This document shows positions 45,822 through 56,062 of a stretch of 64,000 bases of DNA, piece after piece (position 1 is the stretch's first letter; the number at the start of each line of letters is the position of its first letter). The notes beneath the pieces are model-generated. The model saw nothing but the letters and a program-made list of their open reading frames with translations, was not told the DNA's origin and ran no database searches. The stretch is from positions 43,058-107,057 of the forward strand of contig NZ_PJBF01000056.1 of assembly GCF_002836505.1 (NCBI RefSeq). Direction: 5' to 3'. Position numbers and translations under genes: made by a program. The DNA comes from Psychrobacter sp. Choline-02u-9. GTDB taxonomy: Bacteria > Pseudomonadota > Gammaproteobacteria > Pseudomonadales > Moraxellaceae.

Positions 45822-46703
45822 ATGAAAATTGACTTACATTGCCACAGTACTTGTTCAGATGGTACCTACCCACCGACCGAGGTTATACAGCGTGCCCATG
45901 CAGCGGGCATCAACGTATTGGCATTGACTGACCATGACACGCTGGCAGGAATTGACGAGGCGAGAGACGCTGCCAGTGCCTGCGATATGCAGATTATTAA
46001 TGGCGTTGAAATCAGCTGTGAGCATACATTAAGCGGTGGTTACGGAAAGAATAAATCCACTAATAAAATTATTCACGTACTTGGATTGGACTTTACTGAT
46101 CGCGAAAAAATGCACGCAACGCTGCAGCAACTACAGGACAGTCGAGCCACTCGTGGTCAGCGTATCGCTGAAAAATTGAGTGAATTATTAGATATTAATT
46201 ATGATGAGCTATGGCAAGCAGTGCTCGATAAAGCAGGCGGTAACCCTCAAGCAGTCGGGCGCGCCCATATTGGACAGGTATTGTTTGAGCGCGGTGAAGT
46301 CAAAACCGTTCAAAAAGCCTTTGATAAGTACCTAGCAGATAACAAACCTGCTTATGTAGCAATCGAGGCATTGACGATGCAGCATGGTATCGAGCTGATT
46401 CACGCTTGCGGCGGCAAAGCGGTGCTCGCACATCCCACGCGATATCAACTATCAGCGACACGCGTGCGTAAATTGATCGAAGAGTTTGCGCAGCTTGGCG
46501 GAGATGCTTGTGAACTACCAGCCACTAGTGAGCCAATTAGTACTCGCAGAATGGTTGATCGTAGCCTCGCTGCGCATGGTCTTGCGGCATCTATTGGTAG
46601 TGATTTTCACGGTAGTAACATGCCTTGGCGACGTTTGGGCGATGTCCCTATTTTAAATGATGATCAGCAAGGGGTTTGGGAGTCTTTTACAACGCTTGCT
46701 TAG
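45822..46703 (+). CDS. rnm: PHP-domain phosphoesterase (RNase AM / YciV type)
   Basis: 293 residues. PHP metal-binding motifs: IDLHCHSTCSDGTYPP, ALTDHDTLAGI, NGVEISCEH, VLAHPTRY and IGSDFHGSNMPW. The E. coli homologue Rnm (YciV) trims RNA 5' ends and also hydrolyses 3',5'-nucleoside bisphosphates. A gene divergent from yciB. A strong hairpin lies about 60 bases after the stop. Confidence 0.9.
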   Translation: MKIDLHCHSTCSDGTYPPTEVIQRAHAAGINVLALTDHDTLAGIDEARDAASACDMQIINGVEISCEHTLSGGYGKNKSTNKIIHVLGLDFTDREKMHATLQQLQDSRATRGQRIAEKLSELLDINYDELWQAVLDKAGGNPQAVGRAHIGQVLFERGEVKTVQKAFDKYLADNKPAYVAIEALTMQHGIELIHACGGKAVLAHPTRYQLSATRVRKLIEEFAQLGGDACELPATSEPISTRRMVDRSLAAHGLAASIGSDFHGSNMPWRRLGDVPILNDDQQGVWESFTTLA

Positions 46704-46761
46704 TGAGTGAGATTTACCTTTTTACAGCTGCTTCTAATAAGGTTATTTTCAGTAGCGATAG

Positions 46762-46789
46762 GGCCTTATTTATCATGATGAATAAGGCC
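46762..46789. repeat. hairpin after the PHP gene
   Basis: Arms GGCCTTATT (46762-46770) and AATAAGGCC (46781-46789), with a further ATCATGAT palindrome in the loop. No plus-strand T-run, so not a classic terminator. The rest of the gap to 46996 holds nothing else recognisable. Confidence 0.65.
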
Positions 46790-46996
46790 AAAAATAGCTA
46801 CATAAACATAATTACATTCATAGAGAAATTATTGGGAAATAAATGCGTAAAATAGATTGATAATAAGGCTAGAACTTGTAACACTTGATATGGAAGTTTC
46901 AGAGCGAATAGTATGCTTTGGCTTTGATTCTAGCGCTTATATATTCAACGCACTTACACCTTTTAATGTATTTATACTCTCTGCGGTAGCCCTTCT

Positions 46997-48454
46997 ATGG
47001 CTGTATCGATATCCCATCTAGGTTACAACAAAATCTCTCAAATGATCTTTGAGTGGCAGGCTGCTGACCGAACATCGCTGATGGCCTTATTTATCGTGTT
47101 AGAAGTGTCATTGCATTGGTTCTGGTGCTTGTATGTCTGGTGGCAGCAAGATGCGTTAAACACCTATGTGAACATACATTATTTATATCCATTATGGCTT
47201 GGGATTAGCTTCGTCGGACTGTTCTTTTTATGCATGGTCAAAGGCTTATTTCACTCAAGCAACGACAACGAAATTGTTTTAAGTCGATGGCAGATAGCTT
47301 TGGTTTTGGTATATACCGCCTACATTTCTACTGTCATTGTGATGATAGGATACAGTAGTTTGTTTGCAGGCGTGTCGCTTGTTGGCGGGGCTATGCTTGG
47401 TATGATGCTAATTAAGCGCCGCTATGCTTGGCGTATGTTTTGGCTACATATTATCTTGATGTTATTGGCTATTATGTCTCCTTACTGTGGTATTAGCCTA
47501 CCTAATCTACGCCAATTGACTGTCATCCATCCCATGCTTGAGAGCCATAATTATTTAACTTACAACGAGATTATGGCTGCTGAAAATGCAGTGGCTGCGT
47601 TAGCTTTTGAGAACAACGTCTTAGATTGGGACAGTATCAGCGAGCTACAGCGTTCATCCACGTTTTTTTGGCGATCGACTCATTTATATTTAGCATTGCC
47701 AAAAGCGATTTTTATCGTTTACATGTTTCGTGCTTTGCTATTGGTATTAGATGATAGTCGGTTTGAGACTCTAAGGCATGCTAATCAAGACGAGCTTACT
47801 CAGCTTAAAAACCGCCGCTACGGTCTGAAAAAGATGAAGTATGCCTTGGCTACTGTGCGAGAATATCAAGACTTAAGCGTCATGCTGTTAGATTTGGACT
47901 GGTTCAAACAGATTAACGATAATTATGGACACGATGTAGGTGATCAGGTTCTGATTGAAATCTCGCAGACGCTATCGCAGTCGTTAACAGATAAGACTAT
48001 TATCAGTCGCTATGGCGGCGAAGAGTTTTTAATTGTCCTACCAGACACGAAGCATGATAGCGCTATGATGATTGCCGAGCAATTACGCCTCAATATTGCT
48101 GAGCATGTCATGAAGATTGAAGGTCTGGCTGATTTTAATGTGACAGCAAGCTTTGGGCTATATACCTTAACTCATGAAGAGCGAGATTGTATCGCGCAAG
48201 GCTATAAAACGATCACACAGCAAAAGACTGTCGCTCGAACGTCACCTCTTATCAAGCCAATTGCTACTCAGCGCGCGGAAAGCCAAATAGCCTCAATGCA
48301 AAAGCTGCCTAGTGATATCTGCCAACGTCTGATTAGTACAGCGGATAAGGCCTTATATGAAGCCAAGCACCGTGGTCGCAATCAAGTTGTCAGTGCAAAT
48401 GAGATGTGGGCTGAAAAAGAAGGCGGTAAGCAATTGCTTTACAAAAGTCGTTAG
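46997..48454 (+). CDS. membrane diguanylate cyclase (GGDEF)
   Basis: 485 residues. Six hydrophobic helices in the first about 250 residues make a MASE-like sensor module. The GGDEF domain (about 265-475) has DELTQLKNRRYG, DLDWFKQINDNYGHDVGDQVL, and SRYGGEEF (near residue 340). It should make c-di-GMP. The product-inhibition RxxD is absent at the expected place. An insertion of about 45 polar residues sits between FGLYTLT and STADKALYEAKHRGRN. A lone gene, ended by a hairpin. Confidence 0.92.
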   Translation: MAVSISHLGYNKISQMIFEWQAADRTSLMALFIVLEVSLHWFWCLYVWWQQDALNTYVNIHYLYPLWLGISFVGLFFLCMVKGLFHSSNDNEIVLSRWQIALVLVYTAYISTVIVMIGYSSLFAGVSLVGGAMLGMMLIKRRYAWRMFWLHIILMLLAIMSPYCGISLPNLRQLTVIHPMLESHNYLTYNEIMAAENAVAALAFENNVLDWDSISELQRSSTFFWRSTHLYLALPKAIFIVYMFRALLLVLDDSRFETLRHANQDELTQLKNRRYGLKKMKYALATVREYQDLSVMLLDLDWFKQINDNYGHDVGDQVLIEISQTLSQSLTDKTIISRYGGEEFLIVLPDTKHDSAMMIAEQLRLNIAEHVMKIEGLADFNVTASFGLYTLTHEERDCIAQGYKTITQQKTVARTSPLIKPIATQRAESQIASMQKLPSDICQRLISTADKALYEAKHRGRNQVVSANEMWAEKEGGKQLLYKSR

Positions 48455-48470
48455 CCATTAATTATTAGCG

Positions 48471-48517
48471 ATCAGCCATGCCGCTAAGATTGTGTAAGTA
48501 TTATCGGTATGGCTGAT
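48471..48517. terminator. hairpin between convergent GGDEF and truD genes
   Basis: Arms ATCAGCCATGCCG (48471-48483) and CGGTATGGCTGAT (48505-48517) with one G-T pair; weakly T-rich after it. Confidence 0.6.
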
Positions 48518-48566
48518 ATTCTATTGATTAGTCCAATTTAGATGCCAGTTTCATTAATCCCTCCAA

Positions 48567-49877
48567 TCAAGAAGCTAATTGCTGTACCAAGCTTGCGAGC
48601 ACACTTGTGGCAAAGCTACCCGTCGTCAAAGTAAAGTTTAATACCAGCGTCTGATCGTCCGACCATTCCCAGCTTAACGCCTCAATCGGTAGACGTAGCG
48701 CTCGTCTTTGCGCCTTAATATCGCGCTGCTCTAATCCAGTTGCCAGTTGCATGAGTAGGGGGCTGTGTTGTACTACCTCGGTCTCTAAATCTGCAGCGCT
48801 ACCGGTGACTTTATCGTTACCCGTGCCCCATAGCACGGCAGTTGGATGAATATCGCCACTGTCAAGACGAGCATGCAACGTATCATCTAGTGTCTCACTA
48901 GTAAATATTGATCCTGAACCATCCAAATTAAACACTTCACCTGCTAGGCCAGTGTTCCAGCTACCATCACGTACCCGTGCTGCCAATATCTCATTAAATA
49001 TCAAGCTACGTGCAGCAGACAATTCCATCGTATTTTGCTCGCGCGGGGCACGCTTACGTTTGCTCTTTTTTGGCTGCGGGCGAGGCTCTCGCGGCGGACG
49101 AGCAAACAGTGATAATGCCTCTCTGACGTTATTACCCTGACGACCAAAACGCTGTGGACCAAAATAATTGGGTACGCCGTTTTTGCCAATGCGTGTTAAA
49201 TGCTGCTCGACGGCCTCTTTTGCAGATAGTAGTTGCTCGGGTGATGCGTTACTTCCGTCATCAACATTTTCGTCACTAGCGCTCACAAACTGGATATCAC
49301 GTAAAGTAATAACAAACTGATTGGCACGGTGCGTACCGCGATTGAGTTTTTTATTGTGCCAGTGCTGCGCAAGGATAGTGACAGTCTCATTTTCGCCGAT
49401 GTCTACTGGTGCAAACTCAGTAGGCGGTAATTGTTTTTTTGGTATACGCAAACTGAACCATTGGGTCGTCAACGCATGACGGTCTTTCAAGCCTGAGTAG
49501 CCAACATCACGCAATGGAATGTCTGCCCACTCTGACAGCAGTTTCGCCAGATAAGCAGTATTCATGCCTGATTTTTCGATATGCAACCATAAATGCTCAC
49601 CTTCACCAGTGAAGTCTAACGGCAATAGCTCATTAACGATAAAGTCAGTCGTATTGGCTTTATAAGTCGCTTGCTGTATTGGCTGTAAACTTGGCTGTGG
49701 CAAATTTGCAGTATCTGTAATAGTGGCAATATCAATATGAGCTAGGTCAATTTGCTCACTGGCTGTTCGTTCATTAGCGTTTTGATCAATAGCTGTTGGA
49801 TCAATAGCAACAGCTTGGCTATCTAAACTGTCTTGAGCAGTAGTAGTTATTTCGTTTTGGTTGTCTTGAGAATTCAT
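48567..49877 (-). CDS. truD: tRNA pseudouridine(13) synthase TruD
   Basis: 436 residues, longer than E. coli TruD (349). Catalytic segment GYSGLKDRHALTTQW (D132), then RGTHRANQF and GVPNYFGPQRFG. About 65 extra N-terminal residues, Asp/Gln/Thr-rich, have no known counterpart. There is also a strongly basic stretch (KKSKRKRAPREQ) in the TruD insertion domain. It converts U13 of tRNA-Glu to pseudouridine. Confidence 0.95.
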   Translation of the reverse strand: MNSQDNQNEITTTAQDSLDSQAVAIDPTAIDQNANERTASEQIDLAHIDIATITDTANLPQPSLQPIQQATYKANTTDFIVNELLPLDFTGEGEHLWLHIEKSGMNTAYLAKLLSEWADIPLRDVGYSGLKDRHALTTQWFSLRIPKKQLPPTEFAPVDIGENETVTILAQHWHNKKLNRGTHRANQFVITLRDIQFVSASDENVDDGSNASPEQLLSAKEAVEQHLTRIGKNGVPNYFGPQRFGRQGNNVREALSLFARPPREPRPQPKKSKRKRAPREQNTMELSAARSLIFNEILAARVRDGSWNTGLAGEVFNLDGSGSIFTSETLDDTLHARLDSGDIHPTAVLWGTGNDKVTGSAADLETEVVQHSPLLMQLATGLEQRDIKAQRRALRLPIEALSWEWSDDQTLVLNFTLTTGSFATSVLASLVQQLAS

Positions 49878-50120
49878 AAGGTTGTCTTTTATTTTGTTTA
49901 TTGATAATGATTAGAAGTAAAAAGAGTGCGGAAAGCAAATTTGCATAATTACGTTTTGCAACGCAGCAAACATACAAAAAAACATCGTGTGCGAGGCGCT
50001 CTTGCTACTATCAATGCATAGCATATTAAAAATAATAGGATAAGTTGAATTTGTCTGGTTGGTTACGGTCATTTTCAACCTGCTGTCATTAGACATCATT
50101 ATAACTGTTAAGGAAGCATT

Positions 50121-51764
50121 ATGACCGACGCAACGATCAACACAGTCACCATCAGTAAAGCGGATATCCCAAGCGGTGGTATGAAATCATATAAGCAAGA
50201 AGACGATAGTATCATTTTAATCACTCGCGATGACGATGAGTTCCGTGCATTCGATGGCAAATGCCCACATGCGGGTGCAGATTTGGGTAACGGATTACGC
50301 TGTGGCAATCGGGTAGTTTGTCCTTGGCATCATGCGACTTTTGATAGTCGCGATGGCACCCTATTAGAGCCGATAGCGACTAAAGGCTTGACCCAGTATG
50401 AGCTGATTCATGATGGTGATAATTTGACAGTCGATACCTCAGCTCAGGTAACGGGGCAAGTTGAAAATAATAAATTAACTGATACTCATACCATTATCGT
50501 TGGTGGTGGCGGTGCAGGATTTATGACGGCCGACCAGTTGCGTCAGGGTGGCTATGGCGGCAAGATTACGTTGATTAGTAAAGATGATAAAGCTCCTTAC
50601 AACCGACCTTTATTATCCAAAGCATTTTTGGCAGGTAAGATGGACGAGGATAAGCTGCTGTTGGGCGGTGCTGACTGGGCAAGTAACAACAATATTGAAT
50701 TACGCCTCAACCAAACGGTTAGCGAAGTGCTACTCAATGAAGCGACCGTCGTCATCGAAGATGATGATGGCAACAGCGAGCGACAAACCGCAGATTTCTT
50801 GGTTGTCGCCACTGGCGCTAAACCAAGCTTGCCACCTATTACAGGTGCTGAGATAGATGGTGTATATACGCTACGTAGCATGAGTGATGCCAAATTAATT
50901 AAAGCGGCCAGTCATGACCAGCGTGTGGTGATCATCGGTACAGGTTTTATCGGTATGGAGACCGCTTCGGCATTAGCACAAGCAGGCACGACAGCTTCTA
51001 TCACAGTGATTGGGCAAGGTAGCCGTGTGATGGGCAGTATTGTCTCTGAAACGGTGAGTAATGCCTTAATTAAATTGCATGAAGAGAAAGGCGTTAACTT
51101 TGTGTTTGACGCAACCGTCAATGAAATTACTAAGGTTGACCGTCAAGTGGACAAGGATGGAGATAACCAAACTTTTTCAAATGTAGGCGGTGTCACGCTG
51201 GCGAATGGCGAGCATATTGATGCCGATATCGTGATATTGGGTACTGGCGTGTCTCCACGTACAGAGATATTGAGCGAAGTTAACGATCCAGATGGTGTAC
51301 AAGTCGATACGCATCTACAGCTGCGCGATGGCGTCTATGCGCTAGGTGATATTGCAAAAGCCACCAATCAGATGGGTCGCATGCGTATCGAGCATTGGCG
51401 CGTGGCACTGCAGCATGGCATGGTCACAGCAGCTGCGATATTAAATGACGACAGTGTTGACTCATTAGAGGCGCGTATTCCTTTCTTTTGGACCATGCAA
51501 TATGGCAAGAGCCTACGCTATAGCGGTCATGCCGAGACACCAGATCACAATATCCTACTCGGTACGCCAGATACGCATGATTATATAGAATACTATTTCG
51601 ATGATGAAGGAGAGGATACACGAGCTAGTGCGGCAAGTACGCTTGGACGTGACAAAGAGCTGGTTGCCTTCTCTGAGCTATTACGCCGTGGTCATGCGCC
51701 GACACGTGCGCAGCTTAATGCAGGGCTCGATATTATTGAGCAAGCGCATGTATTATCGCGCTAG
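50121..51764 (+). CDS. Rieske-FAD/NAD(P) oxidoreductase fusion (AIFM3/ferredoxin-reductase type)
   Basis: 547 residues. N-terminal Rieske domain: CPHAGADLG and CPWHHATFD with ligands C48, H50, C67, H70. Then a pyridine-nucleotide disulfide-type reductase: FAD site TIIVGGGGAGFMTADQL, NAD site VVIIGTGFIGMETA, and ALGDIAKATN. It resembles ferredoxin-reductase components and AIFM3-like proteins; electron acceptor unknown. AAGGAAG precedes the ATG. No oxygenase gene is nearby, so it is probably a stand-alone redox enzyme. Confidence 0.88.
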   Translation: MTDATINTVTISKADIPSGGMKSYKQEDDSIILITRDDDEFRAFDGKCPHAGADLGNGLRCGNRVVCPWHHATFDSRDGTLLEPIATKGLTQYELIHDGDNLTVDTSAQVTGQVENNKLTDTHTIIVGGGGAGFMTADQLRQGGYGGKITLISKDDKAPYNRPLLSKAFLAGKMDEDKLLLGGADWASNNNIELRLNQTVSEVLLNEATVVIEDDDGNSERQTADFLVVATGAKPSLPPITGAEIDGVYTLRSMSDAKLIKAASHDQRVVIIGTGFIGMETASALAQAGTTASITVIGQGSRVMGSIVSETVSNALIKLHEEKGVNFVFDATVNEITKVDRQVDKDGDNQTFSNVGGVTLANGEHIDADIVILGTGVSPRTEILSEVNDPDGVQVDTHLQLRDGVYALGDIAKATNQMGRMRIEHWRVALQHGMVTAAAILNDDSVDSLEARIPFFWTMQYGKSLRYSGHAETPDHNILLGTPDTHDYIEYYFDDEGEDTRASAASTLGRDKELVAFSELLRRGHAPTRAQLNAGLDIIEQAHVLSR

Positions 51765-52025
51765 TACTGTAGACGGATAAGTATTAGTATCTGGGGCATG
51801 TCATCAATTAGAACATGAACACATTTAGTGGTCTTAAAATGGCTAAATTTTGCTAAACATCGTCAGAAATTTTGTCAATATATTCATATTAACGGCAATT
51901 TCTTCCTTGTTTATCTACAATTTTTCTCATTTTATGCCTCACAATCTAATTGATGAAATGCCCTAGACTGGCTTAGGGATCTAAGCCAGTTTTTTTATAC
52001 ATGAACAAAAAAGGAAAATTATAAT
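51765..52025. other. intergenic region with orphan terminator
   Basis: No ORF. A perfect plus-strand terminator (51967-51996) lies about 200 bases after the Rieske gene and only 30 before the acetyltransferase gene. Confidence 0.5.
51967..51996 (+). terminator. rho-independent terminator upstream of the GNAT gene
   Basis: Perfect arms ACTGGCTTAG (51967-51976) and CTAAGCCAGT (51981-51990), loop GGAT, then TTTTTT. Confidence 0.95.
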
Positions 52026-52649
52026 ATGAGCGAAAATACTATAAATAAGAGCACTATAAATGAAAACCACTTGAGTAAAAACTCTGTATTTTTACGTGAA
52101 GCCACATTAGATGATATTGACGCTCTTGAGCAGCTAGTGAATTGCTGCTATCGCGAGACCGCAGGTTGGACTAACGAGGCCGATTTGATTGGTGGTATTC
52201 GAACCACATCAGCCGAGCTTGCTGCCGTGATTAATGATCCCAATCACTATTATTTTGTCTATCCAAAAACGACCACGGGCGACCGTGATGCAGAGGAAAC
52301 AGGTGAGATACTTGGCTGTATCGCTGTCGATATTAAAACCAATGCTGACTCGAATAAAAAAGCTTATATCGGTATGTTTGCGGTACATCCTGTGCTACAA
52401 GGGAAAGGCGTTGGTAACGTGATCCTACAAGCGGCTGAGACTTTTGCAGATAGACACTTACAGTCACAGAATCAGCCGAGCCGTTTGACCATGTCTATCC
52501 TAAGTCATCGTCCTGAGCTTTTGGCTTACTATCAGCGCCGTGGGTATCAGTTAAATGGTAATAAAATGCCGTTTCCCAATGATGGCAATAATGGCGAGCC
52601 AAAGCGCGAAGACTTAGAGCTATTAGAGCTAGAAAAAATGGTTGGCTGA
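52026..52649 (+). CDS. GNAT family N-acetyltransferase
   Basis: 207 residues. N-terminal Asn/Ser-rich tail of about 20 residues, then the GNAT core: REATLDDIDALEQLVNCCYR, and the acetyl-CoA site IGMFAVHPVLQGKGVGNVIL followed by LLAYYQRRGYQLNG. Substrate unknown. AAAGGAA precedes the ATG. Transcription probably starts after the terminator at 51967-51996, leaving little room for a promoter, or it depends on read-through. Confidence 0.9.
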   Translation: MSENTINKSTINENHLSKNSVFLREATLDDIDALEQLVNCCYRETAGWTNEADLIGGIRTTSAELAAVINDPNHYYFVYPKTTTGDRDAEETGEILGCIAVDIKTNADSNKKAYIGMFAVHPVLQGKGVGNVILQAAETFADRHLQSQNQPSRLTMSILSHRPELLAYYQRRGYQLNGNKMPFPNDGNNGEPKREDLELLELEKMVG

Positions 52650-52694
52650 TAATGTAGGTCTAGTAAAAAGACATTCAGAACTAGGATGTTTTAT

Positions 52695-52907
52695 TTAACC
52701 CCAAAAATATCTAAAAGTCATAAACAGACCCATGCTCAACAATAAAAATGCCACGATGATTAAGCGCTTAAACCAATTAAATGCTGGCAAGCGCGTGGCA
52801 TTATCATCAGACATAAGATAAGCAAATAAACAAAGCAAGCTTGCTGCTAACGTCATGATCCCAAGACCAATCGGTAATATAAATAAATACACCTGCCACA
52901 CAGTCAT
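52695..52907 (-). CDS. small two-helix membrane protein, 70 aa
   Basis: Two hydrophobic helices (about 5-30 and 47-66) separated by a short polar loop (MSDDNATRLPAFN). GAGAG precedes the ATG on the minus strand. No family recognised. It converges with the acetyltransferase gene. Confidence 0.6.
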   Translation of the reverse strand: MTVWQVYLFILPIGLGIMTLAASLLCLFAYLMSDDNATRLPAFNWFKRLIIVAFLLLSMGLFMTFRYFWG

Positions 52908-53088
52908 CTCTCAACGGTCAGTATTAAATGCATGATAGCAGCATCGTGATTGCGCTGTCAGTATGCCTTGCTTTAAATTCCTTAATACAAATAATGATTA
53001 GAAAAATACAGTAATCATCAGGGCGATATAAAAGTAATGAGTCAGTTTTAGACCTACGGAGCTATATGCTTACGTCATGACTGACAAT

Positions 53089-53119
53089 AAAAAAGGACGC
53101 TCAAATGGTATCCTTTTTT
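53089..53119 (-). terminator. terminator after gor
   Basis: Arms AAAAAAGGA (53089-53097) and TCCTTTTTT (53111-53119), about 40 bases after the gor stop on the minus strand. Confidence 0.7.
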
Positions 53120-53157
53120 ATAATAGCTAAGAATAAGAGAAACGTTAAACAGTGAGC

Positions 53158-54522
53158 TTAACGCATCGTCACAAACTCTTCCGAACCAGTTGGATGAATG
53201 GCAACGGTATTATCAAAGTCTGCCTTAGTCGCGCCCATTTTAATCGCAACAGCAAAGCCTTGAATCATCTCATCAACACCAAAGCCAATACCGTGCAGGC
53301 CAATGACTTTTTCGTCATCGCCCAAACATACTAGCTTCATGGTGCATTTTTGACGATGCTGAGTGACTGCGCTATACATATCGGTAAAGCTTGAGGTATA
53401 ACACTTGATGTTTTCTTTGCCGTAGCGTTCCACCGCGTCGATTTCAGATAGCCCAATCGTACCGATAGCCGGATGAGTAAAAATTACGGTCGGTATCAAT
53501 GTATAGTCTAAGTGCTCATTGGGCTTATTGTTAAACAAACGCTCAGATAAGCGGCGACCAGCGGCAATCGCTACAGGCGTTAAATCTACGCTGTTTTCGA
53601 TGATATCACCGACTGCATAAATACCATCGACATTGGTGTTTTGGAATTTATCGACTTTGATTTTACCTGTCTCAGTCGTCTCAACCCCTGTCACTTGCAG
53701 ATTGATACCGTCTGTCGATGGCGCGCGACCAATCGCCCATATCAAGCAATCGACAGTATCGATACAGTCTTCACCGCCATCGTTGGTGGTCAAATCCAGG
53801 CTGTCATCGTCATTTTTATTGACTTCACTGATCACCGTATTGGTGTGTAATTTAATGCCAGCTTGTTCCATTTCTATCAGCAAAGTCTCTACGATAGTAT
53901 GGTCAAACGTACGTAGTGGCGAGTGTTTGCGCACATACAAATGCACATCGGCACCCAGACTGTTTAACACGCCTGCGATCTCGACAGCGATATAGCCAGC
54001 ACCTACAATCGCCACGCGTTTTGGCAAGTGATTCAACGCAAAAAAGCCGTCAGAGTCGATGCCGTATTCTGCACCTTTAAGGTCTGGCTGAATAGGATGA
54101 CCGCCCGTAGCAATCAAAATGTGATCAGCGGTAATCAGCTCGCCATTTACTTCTACGGTATTGGTATCGACAAATTTGGCAAAGCCTTTGATCACTTCGA
54201 CGCCGTTTTTTGCCAAGTTATTGTCATAGGCGCGGTGAATGTTTTCGATGTATTGTTGGCGGCTCTGTACCAGTTTTTGAAAGTCAAAACCTTTTAACTC
54301 AACATCGAAACCATAGTCTGGCGCATATTTATGGATGGCTTCAGCCACTTGCGCGCCATACCACATCACTTTTTTGGGAACGCAGCCCAAATTCACACAC
54401 GTGCCGCCCAATTGGTTGGCTTCGATAATGGCGCATTTTTTGCCATAGTTGGCTGCACGGTTGAGTGAGGCGATGCCGCCGCTACCGCCGCCAATAGAGA
54501 TATAGTCATAATGTTTGGTCAT
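53158..54522 (-). CDS. gor: glutathione-disulfide reductase
   Basis: 454 residues, as in E. coli (450). FAD motif [17 protein letters not shown], redox-active pair [13 protein letters not shown] (C42, C47), NADPH site [15 protein letters not shown] with a downstream Arg-rich YVRKHSPLR typical of NADPH preference, and the active-site His in [12 protein letters not shown] at the C-terminus. It keeps glutathione reduced. A lone gene; a terminator follows. Confidence 0.96.
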   Translation of the reverse strand: MTKHYDYISIGGGSGGIASLNRAANYGKKCAIIEANQLGGTCVNLGCVPKKVMWYGAQVAEAIHKYAPDYGFDVELKGFDFQKLVQSRQQYIENIHRAYDNNLAKNGVEVIKGFAKFVDTNTVEVNGELITADHILIATGGHPIQPDLKGAEYGIDSDGFFALNHLPKRVAIVGAGYIAVEIAGVLNSLGADVHLYVRKHSPLRTFDHTIVETLLIEMEQAGIKLHTNTVISEVNKNDDDSLDLTTNDGGEDCIDTVDCLIWAIGRAPSTDGINLQVTGVETTETGKIKVDKFQNTNVDGIYAVGDIIENSVDLTPVAIAAGRRLSERLFNNKPNEHLDYTLIPTVIFTHPAIGTIGLSEIDAVERYGKENIKCYTSSFTDMYSAVTQHRQKCTMKLVCLGDDEKVIGLHGIGFGVDEMIQGFAVAIKMGATKADFDNTVAIHPTGSEEFVTMR

Positions 54523-54686
54523 AATACGGTCTCTTTATTGAGTTGTTATTGGTGCTGTTTCTGACTCTACTGTAATGGGTCTTATCATCCATCTTGCAAG
54601 TTTTTTATGGTTAAGATGTGTTGAATCGCTTGAGTATAAATGGTGTTTGATTAAGAAAAGCCTAGCATTTAGATATTTAAGATCAT

Positions 54687-55139
54687 CTATACAATAGGAC
54701 GACGTCTATAAAATAACAACCCCGGAATGGACAAGCCGAGCACCAATCCTGAGGTGACAAATAAAGCTTCGAACAAATACACCATCATTTGGCTAAATAA
54801 CTCATCTGAAAAGCCAAAGTAACCAATCTGTACCATACTGACCATCGCCTTATAGGCGGCGATACCAGGCATCATACAGATGACACTGGGTGAGATGAGC
54901 GCTTTTGGCGGCAGAGTATATTTCTTAGAAAAGTACACACCCAAAAAGCTGGCAAGCATCGCCCCAAAAAAGCTAGCAACCACGATATGAATGTGTTGAT
55001 AAACGAGTGCTGTCTTTAGTCCAAAGCCAAAGGCAGTCATCAGCAAACACGGCAAGATATAGCGTTTAGGTACGCTAAACATCAGCGTCCAGCCAAGGGT
55101 GATGATACAAGACAGTATGACGGTTTTAATAAACCACAT
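54687..55139 (-). CDS. yjjB: threonine/serine exporter C-terminal half (YjjB family)
   Basis: 150 residues with four to five hydrophobic helices and the ThrE C-terminal pattern (SPSVICMMPGIAAYKAMVSMV). E. coli YjjB is 157 residues. With YjjP it forms a split ThrE-type exporter; E. coli YjjPB exports succinate. The start codon lies one base after the yjjP stop, so tight coupling is expected. Confidence 0.87.
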   Translation of the reverse strand: MWFIKTVILSCIITLGWTLMFSVPKRYILPCLLMTAFGFGLKTALVYQHIHIVVASFFGAMLASFLGVYFSKKYTLPPKALISPSVICMMPGIAAYKAMVSMVQIGYFGFSDELFSQMMVYLFEALFVTSGLVLGLSIPGLLFYRRRPIV

Positions 55140-55140
55140 T

Positions 55141-55929
55141 TTAAAACCCCCAATGCTGTATGCGAAGTAAAACCAGCGCCATCACGATACCGACGCACGC
55201 GGACAAGGTCAGCATATAGGTAAAGACCGCACGCCCAACGCCAATATTGACATAGCCTTTTAAGATATCGGATAAAGAATTAATCAAAGGAAAGCTGGGC
55301 ACCAATAGCAATACGCTGGAGGCAACAGCGATATCCGCATTATTCCCAATATCAAAATAGTAGGTCGTTGCGCCAATCAGTGAAGCGATAAATGCCGTTA
55401 CAATGACGGTGATAAAAGGGTTAAAGTGGTGCTTGGATAAATAGATACGGGTAAACATCGCTACCATACCCGCGATGAATGTCACCGCCGTGATCGACCA
55501 ACTGCCGCCATTCAAGTAAGCAAATGCGGCACAAGATGCGCCAACAAACACGCTTACTAACCATGTTGGATATACGGTCTTATCCAACTCATCAAAGGCA
55601 AGGGTAGTGCGGTCAATCAAGTCATTATGATCGACAGTGGCTTCGGTTTTATTGACGATTTGCTGGATTTGTACCAATAAATTGACATTGATACTCTGAT
55701 TGATCGTGTCTCTGGTAGTGGTGATACAACGCTCGTCACAGATAGTCGTCAAGGTGATAGCATTAAAGTTCAGCGAACATTCGACGCTGTTCATTCCCAA
55801 GGCAAGCCCCAAGCGCTTGGACAAGTCCACCACCACGGCAGACTCAGCGCCATACTGCATAAGGAGTAGTCCGCAGCGCACGCATAGTCGAGTAATGCGC
55901 TGCTGCTTTACGTAGCTGATAGAGGTCAT
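55141..55929 (-). CDS. yjjP: threonine/serine exporter N-terminal half (YjjP family)
   Basis: 262 residues. The soluble N-terminal part (about 1-115) has RLCVRCGLLLMQYGAESAVVVDL and SLNFNAITLTTIC; about five hydrophobic helices follow, with NGGSWSITAVTFIAGMVA. E. coli YjjP is 256 residues. The pair yjjP-yjjB is one transcription unit. Substrate (dicarboxylate or amino acid) cannot be told. Confidence 0.88.
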   Translation of the reverse strand: MTSISYVKQQRITRLCVRCGLLLMQYGAESAVVVDLSKRLGLALGMNSVECSLNFNAITLTTICDERCITTTRDTINQSINVNLLVQIQQIVNKTEATVDHNDLIDRTTLAFDELDKTVYPTWLVSVFVGASCAAFAYLNGGSWSITAVTFIAGMVAMFTRIYLSKHHFNPFITVIVTAFIASLIGATTYYFDIGNNADIAVASSVLLLVPSFPLINSLSDILKGYVNIGVGRAVFTYMLTLSACVGIVMALVLLRIQHWGF

Positions 55930-56062
55930 GGTTGAGATACGCAGGTTGGTTGGTATTGATACGCTATTATAAAGGGTATGGATGCTGACGCGCAGACAAT
56001 ATCAGCCATTATCGAATATTATATTGGATGCTATTATAAAATTTTTTGGCAAGGAGCATAAA

